Assembly: GCF_009925085.1 (NCBI RefSeq)
Contig: NZ_JAABNR010000010.1
Span: forward strand, 124,001-188,000
DNA from: Stagnihabitans tardus
Lineage (GTDB): Bacteria; Pseudomonadota; Alphaproteobacteria; Rhodobacterales; Rhodobacteraceae
Direction: 5' to 3'
DNA: 64,000 bases
Position 1 is the first letter of the stretch. Each line of letters starts with the position of its first letter. The notes under the pieces are model-generated. The model searched no databases and was not told the DNA's origin. It saw nothing but the letters and a program-made list of their open reading frames with translations. A program made the translations under genes and the position numbers. Positions 20,788 through 28,452 of the stretch are shown here, one piece after another.

Positions 20788-21201
20788 CTATTTCCGCCCA
20801 ATGCGGATGGTTTGAACGACGGTTTCCGGCGCGTGGCGTTGCAGGTCGATGTGCAAGAGCCCGTGGTCGAGGTTGGCCCCCGCGACCTCGACCCCATCGG
20901 CCAGCACGAAGCTGCGCTGAAAGGCGCGCGCCGCGATGCCGCGATGCAGATAGACACGGTCCAGCCCGTCCTCGCCCTGGCGGCCGCGGATCACCAGCTG
21001 GCGATCCTCGACGGTGATTTGCAGGTCTTCGTCGCGGAAACCCGCCACGGCCAGGGTGATGCGATAGGTGTTGTCCGAGGTGGCTTCGATGTTGAAGGGC
21101 GGATAGCCCTCGTTCCCGGATTTGGCGGTGCGTTCCACCAGCCGCTCCAGCTGTTCGAAGCCCAGGAGATAGGGATGGGCGGTAAAGGTCAGTTTCGTCA
21201 T
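20788..21201 (-). CDS. Small heat-shock protein (Hsp20 / IbpA type)
   Basis: A 137-residue ATP-independent holdase that binds unfolding proteins. The alpha-crystallin domain runs from about residue 35 to 125 (YPPFNIEATSDNTYRITLAVAGF, the GFRDEDLQITVEDRQLVIRG block, YLHRGIAARAFQRSFVLADGV). The C-terminal anchoring motif is the short IRIGRK. It is the first gene of a two-gene unit with DUF1150. No CIRCE or ROSE-like element is evident in the 180 bases upstream, so the stress control is not visible. Confidence 0.92.
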   Translation of the reverse strand: MTKLTFTAHPYLLGFEQLERLVERTAKSGNEGYPPFNIEATSDNTYRITLAVAGFRDEDLQITVEDRQLVIRGRQGEDGLDRVYLHRGIAARAFQRSFVLADGVEVAGANLDHGLLHIDLQRHAPETVVQTIRIGRK

Positions 21202-21338
21202 GCGCGGTGTCCTTGGTCAGCGACATCGTAGACCCGGGCCCGTCTGGCACCCGGATAAGTCGAATATGGGGCGGGCCCGGCCCCCGCGCAAGGGCTCGAA
21301 TAGGCGCAGAATCTTGCCCAATTTTCCGCGAATCACTG

Positions 21339-21358
21339 TATACTGACCATCAGGTCAG
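21339..21358 (+). promoter_or_regulatory. -10 element with overlapping inverted repeat before DUF465 gene
   Basis: TATACT (21339-21344) is a good -10 box, with TTGCCC at 21314-21319 as a poorly spaced (19) -35. CTGACC-ATCA-GGTCAG (21343-21358) overlaps it downstream and could be an operator or a 5' hairpin. Confidence 0.4.
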
Positions 21359-21383
21359 AATGCCCGTATAGAAGGCCCCGCTC

Positions 21384-21602
21384 ATGAACGCCCAGAACAC
21401 GCTGTCTTTCGAAGAGATGCTGCGGATCAAGCTCGAGGTCCTCAAGCGCGAACACCGCGACCTGGACGAGGCGATCTACGCGCTGGAGACCTCTGGCCGG
21501 CCCGATCAGCTGACCCTGCGGCGGCTGAAAAAGCAGAAACTGGCGCTGAAGGACCAGATCACGCGGCTGGAAGACCAGATGATCCCCGATATCATCGCCT
21601 GA
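21384..21602 (+). CDS. DUF465 (YdcH-like) family protein
   Basis: A 72-residue, almost wholly helical protein with heptad-like leucine spacing (FEEMLRIKLEVLKREHRDLDEAIYAL, then LRRLKKQKLALKDQITRLEDQM), i.e. a short coiled-coil hairpin. The family is widespread in proteobacteria and has no settled function. It lies 51 bases upstream of purE on the same strand and may share its promoter, although purE has its own ribosome site. Confidence 0.88.
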   Translation: MNAQNTLSFEEMLRIKLEVLKREHRDLDEAIYALETSGRPDQLTLRRLKKQKLALKDQITRLEDQMIPDIIA

Positions 21603-21653
21603 ACTTGCCCTTTGCCTGCAATCCCGCTATCGCCCCTCCAAACGGAGGTGCCG

Positions 21654-22136
21654 ATGCCTGACATTGCCATCATCATGGGAAGCCAGTCCGACTGGGCGAC
21701 CATGAAGGAAGCCGCCAAGATCCTCGATGAATTGGCGATCCCCTACGAGGCCAAGATCGTCTCGGCCCATCGCACGCCGGACCGGCTGTGGTCCTTCGGC
21801 AAGAGCGCCGTCGAACGGGGCCTCAAGGTGATCATCGCGGGGGCAGGCGGGGCGGCGCATCTGCCGGGGATGATGGCCTCGAAGACAAGGGTTCCGGTGA
21901 TCGGCGTTCCGGTCCAGACCAAGGCGCTCTCGGGGGTGGACAGCCTCTATTCCATCCTGCAAATGCCCAAGGGCTTTCCGGTCGCCACCATGGCCATCGG
22001 GGCCGCAGGGGCGGCCAATGCGGGCCTGATGGCGGCGGGGATCCTCGCGCTGAACGATCCCGCGATTGCGGCGCGTCTGGACGCCTGGCGCGAGGCGCTT
22101 TCGGCCTCGATCCCCGAGGAGCCCGTCGATGACTGA
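21654..22136 (+). CDS. purE: N5-carboxyaminoimidazole ribonucleotide mutase
   Basis: Purine biosynthesis step: converts N5-CAIR (made by PurK) to CAIR. The 160-residue class I PurE has GSQSDWATM near the N-terminus, the active-site segment VSAHRTPDR and [18 protein letters not shown] lies five bases before the ATG. The stop codon overlaps the purK start (ATGACTGA), so the two subunits of the two-step carboxylation route are translationally coupled. Confidence 0.97.
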   Translation: MPDIAIIMGSQSDWATMKEAAKILDELAIPYEAKIVSAHRTPDRLWSFGKSAVERGLKVIIAGAGGAAHLPGMMASKTRVPVIGVPVQTKALSGVDSLYSILQMPKGFPVATMAIGAAGAANAGLMAAGILALNDPAIAARLDAWREALSASIPEEPVDD

Positions 22137-23178
22137 GACGCTAGGAATCCTGGGCGGCGGCCAGCTTGGCCGCATGCTTTCGGTCGCGGCCTCGCGGCTG
22201 GGCTACCGCACCCATATCTACGAGCCCGGTGCCAATCCCCCGGCGGGCCATGTCGCCGACCAGGTCACGACCGCGCCCTATGAGGACGAGGCCGCGCTCC
22301 GCGCCTTTGCCGCTTCGGTCGATGTGATCACCTATGAGTTCGAAAACGTGCCGACCTCGGCGCTCGACCTCCTGGAAAGCCTGAAGCCGATCCGCCCGAA
22401 CCGGCGCGCCTTGGCGACCTCTCAGGACCGCATCCTGGAGAAGGACTTCCTGAACGGCCTCGGCATCGTGACCGCGCCTTACGCCTCGGTTACCGATGAG
22501 GCCAGCCTGCAAGCGGCCATCGCCAAGATCGGCACGCCCGCGATCCTGAAGACCACGCGGCTGGGCTATGACGGCAAGGGCCAGGCGCGGATCAAGGAGC
22601 CGGCCCAGGCCGCTGCCGCCTGGGCCTCGATGCAAGGCGCGCCTTCCGTGCTGGAGGGCTTCGTGGACTTCACCCACGAGGTCTCGGTCATCGCCGCCCG
22701 CGCCCTGGATGGCTCGGTCGCCTGTTTCGACCCCGGCGAGAATGTCCACAAGGACGGCATCCTGCGCACCACCACGGTTCCCGCCAAGCTGACCCCCTCC
22801 CAGCGGTCAGACGCCATCCTGATCGCCGCCCGCATCCTGAATGCGCTGGATTATGTCGGCGTCATGGGGGTGGAGCTTTTCGTGACCTCCAAGGGCCTGA
22901 TCTGCAACGAGATCGCGCCCCGGGTCCACAACTCCGGCCACTGGACGCAGAACGGCTGCGCGGTGGATCAGTTCGAACAGCATATCCGCGCGGTCATGGG
23001 GCTCCCCCTCGGCGACGGGTCGCGCCACAGCGATGTGGTGATGGAGAACCTGATCGGCGACGATGTGCTCAAGGTCCCCGCGATCCTGAAAGAGCGTCAC
23101 GCCGCCCTGCATCTTTACGGCAAGGGCGCGCCGCGCCCGGGCCGCAAGATGGGCCATGTGAACCGCGTGAAGCCCTAG
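22129..23178 (+). CDS. purK: 5-(carboxyamino)imidazole ribonucleotide synthase
   Basis: An ATP-grasp enzyme making N5-CAIR from AIR, bicarbonate and ATP. The 349-residue protein begins [18 protein letters not shown], has the ATP-grasp strand [15 protein letters not shown] and the metal-binding [23 protein letters not shown]. Its ATG lies within the last codons of purE (8-base overlap). It ends 9 bases before the stop of a convergent hydrolase gene, leaving almost no space for a terminator. Confidence 0.97.
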   Translation: MTETLGILGGGQLGRMLSVAASRLGYRTHIYEPGANPPAGHVADQVTTAPYEDEAALRAFAASVDVITYEFENVPTSALDLLESLKPIRPNRRALATSQDRILEKDFLNGLGIVTAPYASVTDEASLQAAIAKIGTPAILKTTRLGYDGKGQARIKEPAQAAAAWASMQGAPSVLEGFVDFTHEVSVIAARALDGSVACFDPGENVHKDGILRTTTVPAKLTPSQRSDAILIAARILNALDYVGVMGVELFVTSKGLICNEIAPRVHNSGHWTQNGCAVDQFEQHIRAVMGLPLGDGSRHSDVVMENLIGDDVLKVPAILKERHAALHLYGKGAPRPGRKMGHVNRVKP

Positions 23179-23187
23179 GCCACAGAT

Positions 23188-23928
23188 TTAAGCCCTCGGT
23201 TTCAACAGCTGCCCCAGCGCCTCGGACCATTTCAGGTCCGGGGAGAAGCGGCCCTCGGCCAGATAGGTCATGACCTGGACGATGACCTCGGGCGAGTTCA
23301 TCATGAAGGTGTGGCTGACCGGCAAGGTCAGATGCGCGCGCATGCCCTCGACCTTGGTCGAGGCGACCGAGACCTTGCCGTCATCCGGCCCCGGGATCAG
23401 CCGCGAGAGGATCGGGTTCAAGGACCGCGTCCCCGCGATGACGCCGAGGTCGAAATCGACCGGCGGCAGGGCGCGGGGGCCTTCGGGCCCGGTGCCAAGT
23501 TCGGCCCCCGCAGGCCCATTGGCCCATTTGAAGAGCGCCCAATCCGACAGCGCATCCACGACCTCGGAGCCCTGGTTCGGCGGGGCCAGCATCACGACGC
23601 GCCCCAGGTTCTCGGGCCGATGGTCGCGCAGCCAAAGCCGCAAGAGGATGCCGCCCATCGAATGTGTGACGAAATGCAGCTTCTCCCCGGCGGGGCAGGA
23701 CGCGACACGCTCTCCCACCATCTCGGCCAGCTCCGCCACCGTCGCCGCGCGCGAGGGGTAGCTTTCGTTGACCACGTGATAGCCCTGCGCCCGCAAGGCG
23801 CCGTCCATCAGCAAGAGCGAAGCCTCGGTCCGCGCCAGCCCATGCAAGAGCACGACGCATTCCCCCCGGGCGGGAAGGGGGCCAAGGGCGGCAAGGGCAG
23901 CAAGGAAAAGGGCAGAGGAGCGGCGCAT
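23188..23928 (-). CDS. Exported lipase-like alpha/beta hydrolase
   Basis: A 246-residue protein starting with a signal peptide ([20 protein letters not shown]), so it is periplasmic or secreted. The lipase fold is seen in [17 protein letters not shown] (oxyanion region), the nucleophile elbow THSMGG, the motif [11 protein letters not shown] and a late histidine in LPVSHTFMM. This is the PGAP1/triacylglycerol-lipase style. The ATG at 23928 is chosen because the signal peptide begins there; the longer frame upstream is proline- and glycine-rich and looks non-coding. It converges with purK. Confidence 0.85.
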   Translation of the reverse strand: MRRSSALFLAALAALGPLPARGECVVLLHGLARTEASLLLMDGALRAQGYHVVNESYPSRAATVAELAEMVGERVASCPAGEKLHFVTHSMGGILLRLWLRDHRPENLGRVVMLAPPNQGSEVVDALSDWALFKWANGPAGAELGTGPEGPRALPPVDFDLGVIAGTRSLNPILSRLIPGPDDGKVSVASTKVEGMRAHLTLPVSHTFMMNSPEVIVQVMTYLAEGRFSPDLKWSEALGQLLKPRA

Positions 23929-24149
23929 GGCGCCATCATCCTCCGATGCCGCCAAAGCGCAAGGGCCGAGGCGCGGTCCCGGTCGGCCAAAGGCGGGGCC
24001 TGCCCGAAATCCCGCCGCTTTGCAGCAAGGGAGAGGGGGGCTTGCGGAACCATCTCCTTCGTGCGGGGCGGGGCAGGGAATGGGCTGCCCCGCAGGGCGG
24101 CCTGCGCAGGGCTGCACATGTCTTTTGCGACAGGGCAGGTCGGGCCCGC

Positions 24150-24178
24150 TTGATCGATGGGGGGAAAGCGGCTAAGCC
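24150..24178 (+). promoter_or_regulatory. Candidate promoter for the riboswitch-ribN transcript
   Basis: TTGATC (24150-24155) and TAAGCC (24173-24178) have exact 17-base spacing and would start transcription about 15-20 bases before the riboswitch. The -10 box is weak. The rest of 23929-24149 holds no gene I can support. Confidence 0.35.
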
Positions 24179-24201
24179 CATGAGGCCGGGGCTTTCCCGG
24201 T

Positions 24202-24319
24202 ATTCTCAGGGCGGGGTGCAATTCCCCACCGGCGGTGACAGCCCGCGAGCGCCTCTTCGGAGGGTCAGCAGATCCGGTGGAACTCCGGGGCCGACGGTAT
24301 AGTCCGGATGAAAGAGAAT
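24202..24319 (+). ncRNA. FMN riboswitch (RFN element)
   Basis: Closing stem P1 is ATTCTC (24202-24207) with GAGAAT (24314-24319). The conserved core follows the family order: TCAGGGCGGGGTGCAA, then CCCCACCGGCGGTGA, AGCCCGCGAGCG, GGTCAGCAGATCCGGT, and CGACGGTATAGTCCGGATG. It binds FMN and would switch off ribN when flavin is abundant. Confidence 0.97.
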
Positions 24320-24325
24320 GAGTGC

Positions 24326-24347
24326 CAGGCCCGTTTTCGCGGGCCTG
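24326..24347 (+). terminator. Expression-platform terminator of the FMN riboswitch
   Basis: CAGGCCCG (24326-24333) pairs with CGGGCCTG (24340-24347), loop TTTTCG, seven bases after the riboswitch P1 stem, followed by TCTCCTC. It is likely the conditional terminator, though the T-tract is poor. Confidence 0.7.
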
Positions 24348-24397
24348 TCTCCTCATGATCTCCCTGGGTCACAGGTGGTCATTGAAAGGAGACAACC

Positions 24398-25312
24398 ATG
24401 ACTCAGAATGGCATGACACAAAACCTGAAGGGCGCGGCCTTCATGGTGCTGGCGGGCATATGCTTTGCGGCGGCCAATGCGGTGACTTATGTGATCACCT
24501 CGCCGGCCGAATGGGGCGGCCTGGGCTTCAAGCCGCAGTCCGACACCTTCTGGCAATACCTGATCGCGACGCTGTTCTCGGCCCCCTTCATCCTGCGCCA
24601 TGGCCTGGCCGGGTTCAAGACAAGGCGGCCGGTGCTGCACCTGGTGCGCGTCGTGGTCTCGGCGCTTGGGGTGCTGCTTTTCGTCATGAGCCTCGCCAAC
24701 CAGGTGCCGATCTGGCAGGTGATTTCGCTCGTCATGACCTCGCCGATCTTCGTGCTGGTTGGCGCGGCGCTTTTCCTGGGCGAGACGGTGAGCGCGCCGC
24801 GCTGGATCGCGGCGGCGGTCGGGCTGGCGGGGGCCACGATCGTCTCGGGGCTCTGGACCACGGGGCTGACGGCGGCGATGCTCTATCCGGTGGGGGCTGC
24901 GGTGCTTTGGGCGGGGTCGTCGCTCTTGACCAAGGTCCTGACCCGGACCGAAAGCGCGCCCTCGATCACGCTGTGGCTTTTGGTGCTCTTGACGCCGATC
25001 AACGCGGCACTGTCGATCCATGCGGGCTTCGAGCTGCCCACGGGCCAGATCCTGATGTGGCTGATCCTTGGCGGCGTGATCATGATGGCGGCGCAATACC
25101 TGCTGACCTGGTCCTATGCGGCGGCGGATGCGGCCTTTGTCCAGCCCTTCGACGACCTGAAGCTGATCTCGAACATCCTGATCTATGGCATCGTCTTCGG
25201 CTATTGGCCCGAGGGCAATATCTGGTTCGGCGTGGCGCTGATCCTGGCGGGCTCGCTTTACTTGCTGTGGAGCGGCCGCAAGGTCGAGGGCCCGCAGGCC
25301 CTGGCCGCGTAA
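24398..25312 (+). CDS. ribN: Riboflavin transporter RibN (EamA/DMT family)
   Basis: An inner-membrane importer of riboflavin, 304 residues with about ten hydrophobic segments (FMVLAGICFAAANAVTYVI; LVRVVVSALGVLLFVMSLA; a late SNILIYGIVFGYWPEGNIWFG). The assignment rests on the EamA fold plus the FMN riboswitch directly upstream, the arrangement known for RibN in Rhizobium and Rhodobacterales. GGAGA lies before the ATG at 24398; a second in-frame ATG at 24413 is possible. No riboflavin-synthesis genes are attached, so uptake is controlled separately. The gene is followed immediately by a composite hairpin/tail repeat. Confidence 0.92.
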   Translation: MTQNGMTQNLKGAAFMVLAGICFAAANAVTYVITSPAEWGGLGFKPQSDTFWQYLIATLFSAPFILRHGLAGFKTRRPVLHLVRVVVSALGVLLFVMSLANQVPIWQVISLVMTSPIFVLVGAALFLGETVSAPRWIAAAVGLAGATIVSGLWTTGLTAAMLYPVGAAVLWAGSSLLTKVLTRTESAPSITLWLLVLLTPINAALSIHAGFELPTGQILMWLILGGVIMMAAQYLLTWSYAAADAAFVQPFDDLKLISNILIYGIVFGYWPEGNIWFGVALILAGSLYLLWSGRKVEGPQALAA

Positions 25313-25329
25313 GGGGGGCGCTGCCCCCC
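25313..25329 (+). terminator. GC hairpin abutting the ribN stop
   Basis: GGGGGGC-GCT-GCCCCCC: seven perfect pairs beginning at the base after the stop codon. It forms the hairpin part of the composite 3'-end repeat. Confidence 0.6.
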
Positions 25330-25338
25330 AAACCCCCC

Positions 25339-25397
25339 GGAGATATTTGGGCCAAATTGAAAGCAGCCTTGGTCTTTCAATTTGGTTCAAATACTCC
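25339..25397. repeat. Inverted pair of the conserved 3'-end tail repeat (copies 3 and 4)
   Basis: The left arm GGAGATATTTGGGCCAAAT..GAAAG (25339-25363) and the complement of the right arm, GGAGTATTTGAACCAAAT..GAAAG (25374-25397), match at all but three positions. With a 10-base loop they form a 24-pair hairpin. This is the clearest definition of the tail motif in the window. Confidence 0.85.
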
Positions 25398-25467
25398 CTT
25401 GCGACAGAGGCCGCCCGCGCTCCGGGCGGCCTCTGGACATTTCGGGCGCCGGGGATAGGCTGCCGCA

Positions 25468-25917
25468 ATGGCTGTGAAACGCTTTCCTCGTCTGGCGGTG
25501 CGGGCACTGATCCTTCATGGGGATCGGCTGCTTCTGGTCAATGCCTATCCGGGCGGGACATCTGACCTCTGGTGTGCGCCGGGAGGCGGGGTGGAGCCGG
25601 GGGCCTCGCTGCCCGAGAACCTCGCGCGGGAGGTGATGGAGGAGACGGGGTTGACGGTGGAGGTCGGGGCGCCCGCGCTGGTCAACGAGTTCCATGATCC
25701 GAAGACCGGGTTCCACCAGGTCGATCTGTTTTTCCGCTGCAAGGTCACCGCCGGGGTGATCGACCCCGCCTGGGTCGATCCCGAGGCGGTCGTCACCCAG
25801 CGGCGCTTCTTCTCGCGGGCCGAGATGGCGGGCATCCGCTTCAAGCCCGACAGCCTGGCCGAGGCCGCCTGGGGCGAGGGCTGCCATTACGACCCGCTGG
25901 AGGTCATCGTCCCATGA
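25468..25917 (+). CDS. Nudix hydrolase
   Basis: A 149-residue Nudix protein hydrolysing a nucleoside-diphosphate-linked compound. The Nudix box is GGGVEPGASLPENLAREVMEETGL, shown here as GGGVEPGASLPEN and LAREVMEETGL. The REVMEETG catalytic half is perfect, but the first glutamate of GX5E is alanine (EPGA instead of EPGE). Metal ligands are in the second half, so activity is still likely. The substrate is unknown. Its stop overlaps the next ATG (ATGA), the start of a three-gene coupled run (Nudix, GreA-like, GNAT). Confidence 0.88.
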   Translation: MAVKRFPRLAVRALILHGDRLLLVNAYPGGTSDLWCAPGGGVEPGASLPENLAREVMEETGLTVEVGAPALVNEFHDPKTGFHQVDLFFRCKVTAGVIDPAWVDPEAVVTQRRFFSRAEMAGIRFKPDSLAEAAWGEGCHYDPLEVIVP

Positions 25918-26411
25918 GCCGCGCCTTCGTCAAGGAGGGCGATGGCTCGCTGGAGCCCTTGCCGGACCTGCCGATCTCCTCCCAGCCGAATTTCGTCACG
26001 GCACGCGGGCTGGCCGCGCTTCAGGCCCGGTTGCGCGACCGGCAAGAGGCCCTCGCCGCCCTGAAGGCCCGGGCGGAGCGGCTGGACAAGCTGCCCGAGG
26101 CTGCGGCCGAGCGGGATATCCGTTACCTCGAGGCGCGGTTGAAAAGCGCGATCCTGGTGGAGCCTCCGGCGAGCCTGGATGAGGTCGCCTTTGGCCTGCG
26201 GGTGCGGGTGGCGGGGCCCCAGGGCGAGGCCTGGTACGAGATCACCGGCGAGGATGAGGCCGACCCCGCCCTGGGCCGCATCACGCCCCATGCCCCCCTG
26301 GCGCGGGCCCTGATCGGGGCGCGGCTGGGGGATGAGGTCGTCTGGCGCAGGCCCTCTGGTGCGCTGACGTTGGAAGTCTTGGAGATTGCCCATGCCGATC
26401 CGATCCCTTGA
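25914..26411 (+). CDS. GreA/GreB-family transcription elongation factor-like protein
   Basis: A 165-residue protein with a short N-terminal helical pair (LAALQARLRDRQEALAALKARAERL, ~30-60) and a C-terminal FKBP-like Gre domain (VRVAGPQGEAWYEITGEDEADPALGRI, PLARALIGARLGDEV). The N-terminal coiled coil is shorter than in true GreA (about 75 residues), and the acidic tip residues are not obvious. It may therefore be a Gre-like factor that binds RNA polymerase without transcript cleavage, like Rnk or Gfh1. It is coupled to the Nudix gene by ATGA. The following GNAT gene starts inside its 3' end. Confidence 0.78.
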   Translation: MSRAFVKEGDGSLEPLPDLPISSQPNFVTARGLAALQARLRDRQEALAALKARAERLDKLPEAAAERDIRYLEARLKSAILVEPPASLDEVAFGLRVRVAGPQGEAWYEITGEDEADPALGRITPHAPLARALIGARLGDEVVWRRPSGALTLEVLEIAHADPIP

Positions 26412-26880
26412 TCCCGCAGCCGACCGCGATGCGATCCTGGGTCTCCTGACCGAGGCGCGGGATTACTATCAGCTTTGGCTGGGCCGCGATCCCGTCGCGG
26501 AGGATGTCGAAGAGATGCTGACCGCTGGCCCCCCCGGTTGCGATCCGGCGGTGTCGCATCGCCTGGGGCTTTGGGGGGAGGGGCTGGAGGGGGTGGCGGA
26601 GCTCTCCTTCGGCTTTCCAAGCGCCGAGGATGCCTACCTGGGCCTGATGATCCTCGCCCCCCGGGCGCGGTCACGGGGGCAGGGGGCGGATTTCCTGGCC
26701 CATGTCGAGGGCCTCGCCCGGGGACGCGGCTGCCCGAGGCTTTACCTCGCGGTGCTGGAGGCCAACCCGAGGGGCCGCGCCTTTTGGGAGCGGATGGGCT
26801 TTGGTCCGACCGGCGTCATGCGCGAGATGGAGGAGAATGGGATCCTCCACCGCGTGCATCGGCTGGTGAAGACCCTATAG
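26392..26880 (+). CDS. GNAT family N-acetyltransferase
   Basis: A 162-residue acetyltransferase. The acetyl-CoA pyrophosphate-binding region is LAPRARSRGQGADFLAHVEGLAR (R/Q-x-x-G-x-G/A pattern as SRGQGAD), followed by LYLAVLEANPRGRAFWERMGF, the usual motif B with N and the FWERMGF ending. The acceptor is unknown. The ATG at 26392 is 7 bases after GGAG and overlaps the upstream gene by 20 bases. Its 3' end overlaps the stop of the convergent TPP enzyme by six bases. Confidence 0.88.
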   Translation: MPIRSLDPAADRDAILGLLTEARDYYQLWLGRDPVAEDVEEMLTAGPPGCDPAVSHRLGLWGEGLEGVAELSFGFPSAEDAYLGLMILAPRARSRGQGADFLAHVEGLARGRGCPRLYLAVLEANPRGRAFWERMGFGPTGVMREMEENGILHRVHRLVKTL

Positions 26881-28452
26881 CGTCACGCGCACCTCGATCA
26901 GGCGCGGCCCGTCGCAGGGCTGGCTCAGCGCCCAATGCAGGACATCGGGGTCCTGGGGGACAGAGGTGAAGGGCAGGTCGCAGGCGGCGGCGAAGGGCTC
27001 CATCCGCAAGGGCGAGGGGTGGCAGCCGATGACCTCGGTATTGGCGCCGCGCATGGCATCGGCGATCTCGCGGAAGGCAGCGTTGTTCCAGACGAGGAAG
27101 GTGATGGGCAGGCGCTCATCGACGGCGGTGCGGAGTTCGCCGGGCGAGAATTGCAGGCCGCCGTCGCCGATCAGGCAGACGGTCTTGACGCCGGGGTTGG
27201 CCATGGCGGCGCCGACGGCGGCTCCGGGGCCGAAGCCGAGGGCTCCGTAGCCGGTGGCGGCGTTGAACCAGCCGCCGGGGCGGTCGTGGTCGTAATAGAG
27301 GTTGCCCGCATAGACCGGCTGGGTGCTGTCGCCGACGATCTGGGCGCCGGGCAGGGCGCTGCGGATCGCCTCGACCATGTCGAGCTGGCCGGGCATGGTG
27401 GCGGAAAGATCGCCCAGGATGGCGCGGGCGGCGTGGCGGGTGGCCTCGGCCCTTGCGGCGCCCTCGCGGCTCCGCGGGGTGACCCGCGGCAGAAGCGCCG
27501 CCATGGTCGCCCCGGCATCGCCGAGGAGCGGCAGGGCGGCCGTCCAGCGCGCCAGTTGCGCCGGGTCGCGGTCGATGCGGATCATGGCCGAGAGGTCGGG
27601 CAGGCCGTCATCGGCATACATGTCGTAATCGGTCTGGCCGATCTCGGTGCCGACCGCCAGAATCTGGTCTGCGCCCTGGATCAGGTCGCGCACCGGGGCG
27701 AGGCTGGGCGAGGCGGGGACCACCAGCGGATGGCCATGCATCATGCCGCGCGCATTGGTGGTCTGGATGACGGGGGCGTCGAGCGCCTCGGCCAGGGCTT
27801 TCAGCTTGGCCTCCTGGCCGCGCGCGCCGCCTCCGGCCAGGATCACCACGCGGTGGGCGGCGTTCAGAAGCCCGGCCGCCTGGGCCAGCTGATCCGCAGG
27901 AGGCTCCGGCTCGGGGGCCGGAGCGGCGGGGGGAGCGAGGGGCGGGCAGGGCAGGGGCATGACATCGGTCGGGACCTCGATATGGACGGGGCCCGGGCGA
28001 CCGGTGGTCAAAAGGGCCCAGGCCCAGTCGAGCACGGGGCCCACCTCTTCCGGCGCGGTGATCTGGCGGGTCGGGCAGAGCGTCGCAATCATCGCGCCCT
28101 GATCGGGGAGTTCATGGAGCCGCCCCAGGCCGCGCCCCAAGCTGTCGCGGCGGTTGACGCCCGAGATCACCAGGACGGGCACGCTGTCCTCGCGGCTTTG
28201 CGCCATGGCGGTGATCGCATTGGTGATCCCGGGCCCCGTGATCACGAAGGCCACCCCGGGTTGGCCGCTTGCCCGCGCATAGCCATCGGCCATGAAGGCG
28301 CAGCCCTGTTCGTGGCGCGCGGTCACATGGCGGACCGGGCTTTCGGAGAGGCCCCGGTACAGCTCCACCGTATGGACCCCGGGGATGCCGAAGACGACCT
28401 TCACCCCCCGCGCCGCCAAGCCCTCGACCAGTCTTTCCCCAACGGTTCTCAT
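26875..28452 (-). CDS. Thiamine-diphosphate decarboxylase, AruI-like (5-guanidino-2-oxopentanoate decarboxylase)
   Basis: A 525-residue member of the acetolactate-synthase-like TPP family. The catalytic glutamate is in VTARHEQGCAFMADGYARA (~45), the middle domain follows with VVILAGGGARG, and the TPP/Mg motif is CLIGDGGLQFSPGELRTAV...VWNN. Its ATG abuts the stop of an AruH-like aminotransferase. In Pseudomonas that pair forms the arginine transaminase pathway: arginine to 2-ketoarginine (AruH), then 4-guanidinobutyraldehyde (AruI). The assignment here comes from that pairing plus aminotransferase similarity. An acetolactate-synthase paralogue with another 2-oxoacid remains possible. Confidence 0.8.
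   Translation of the reverse strand: MRTVGERLVEGLAARGVKVVFGIPGVHTVELYRGLSESPVRHVTARHEQGCAFMADGYARASGQPGVAFVITGPGITNAITAMAQSREDSVPVLVISGVNRRDSLGRGLGRLHELPDQGAMIATLCPTRQITAPEEVGPVLDWAWALLTTGRPGPVHIEVPTDVMPLPCPPLAPPAAPAPEPEPPADQLAQAAGLLNAAHRVVILAGGGARGQEAKLKALAEALDAPVIQTTNARGMMHGHPLVVPASPSLAPVRDLIQGADQILAVGTEIGQTDYDMYADDGLPDLSAMIRIDRDPAQLARWTAALPLLGDAGATMAALLPRVTPRSREGAARAEATRHAARAILGDLSATMPGQLDMVEAIRSALPGAQIVGDSTQPVYAGNLYYDHDRPGGWFNAATGYGALGFGPGAAVGAAMANPGVKTVCLIGDGGLQFSPGELRTAVDERLPITFLVWNNAAFREIADAMRGANTEVIGCHPSPLRMEPFAAACDLPFTSVPQDPDVLHWALSQPCDGPRLIEVRVTL

Noticed and set aside
24322..25458. Alternative plus-strand frame of 378 codons over ribN
   Set aside because: Out of frame with the hydrophobic RibN protein; composition is Gly/Arg/Ala-rich and not membrane-like.
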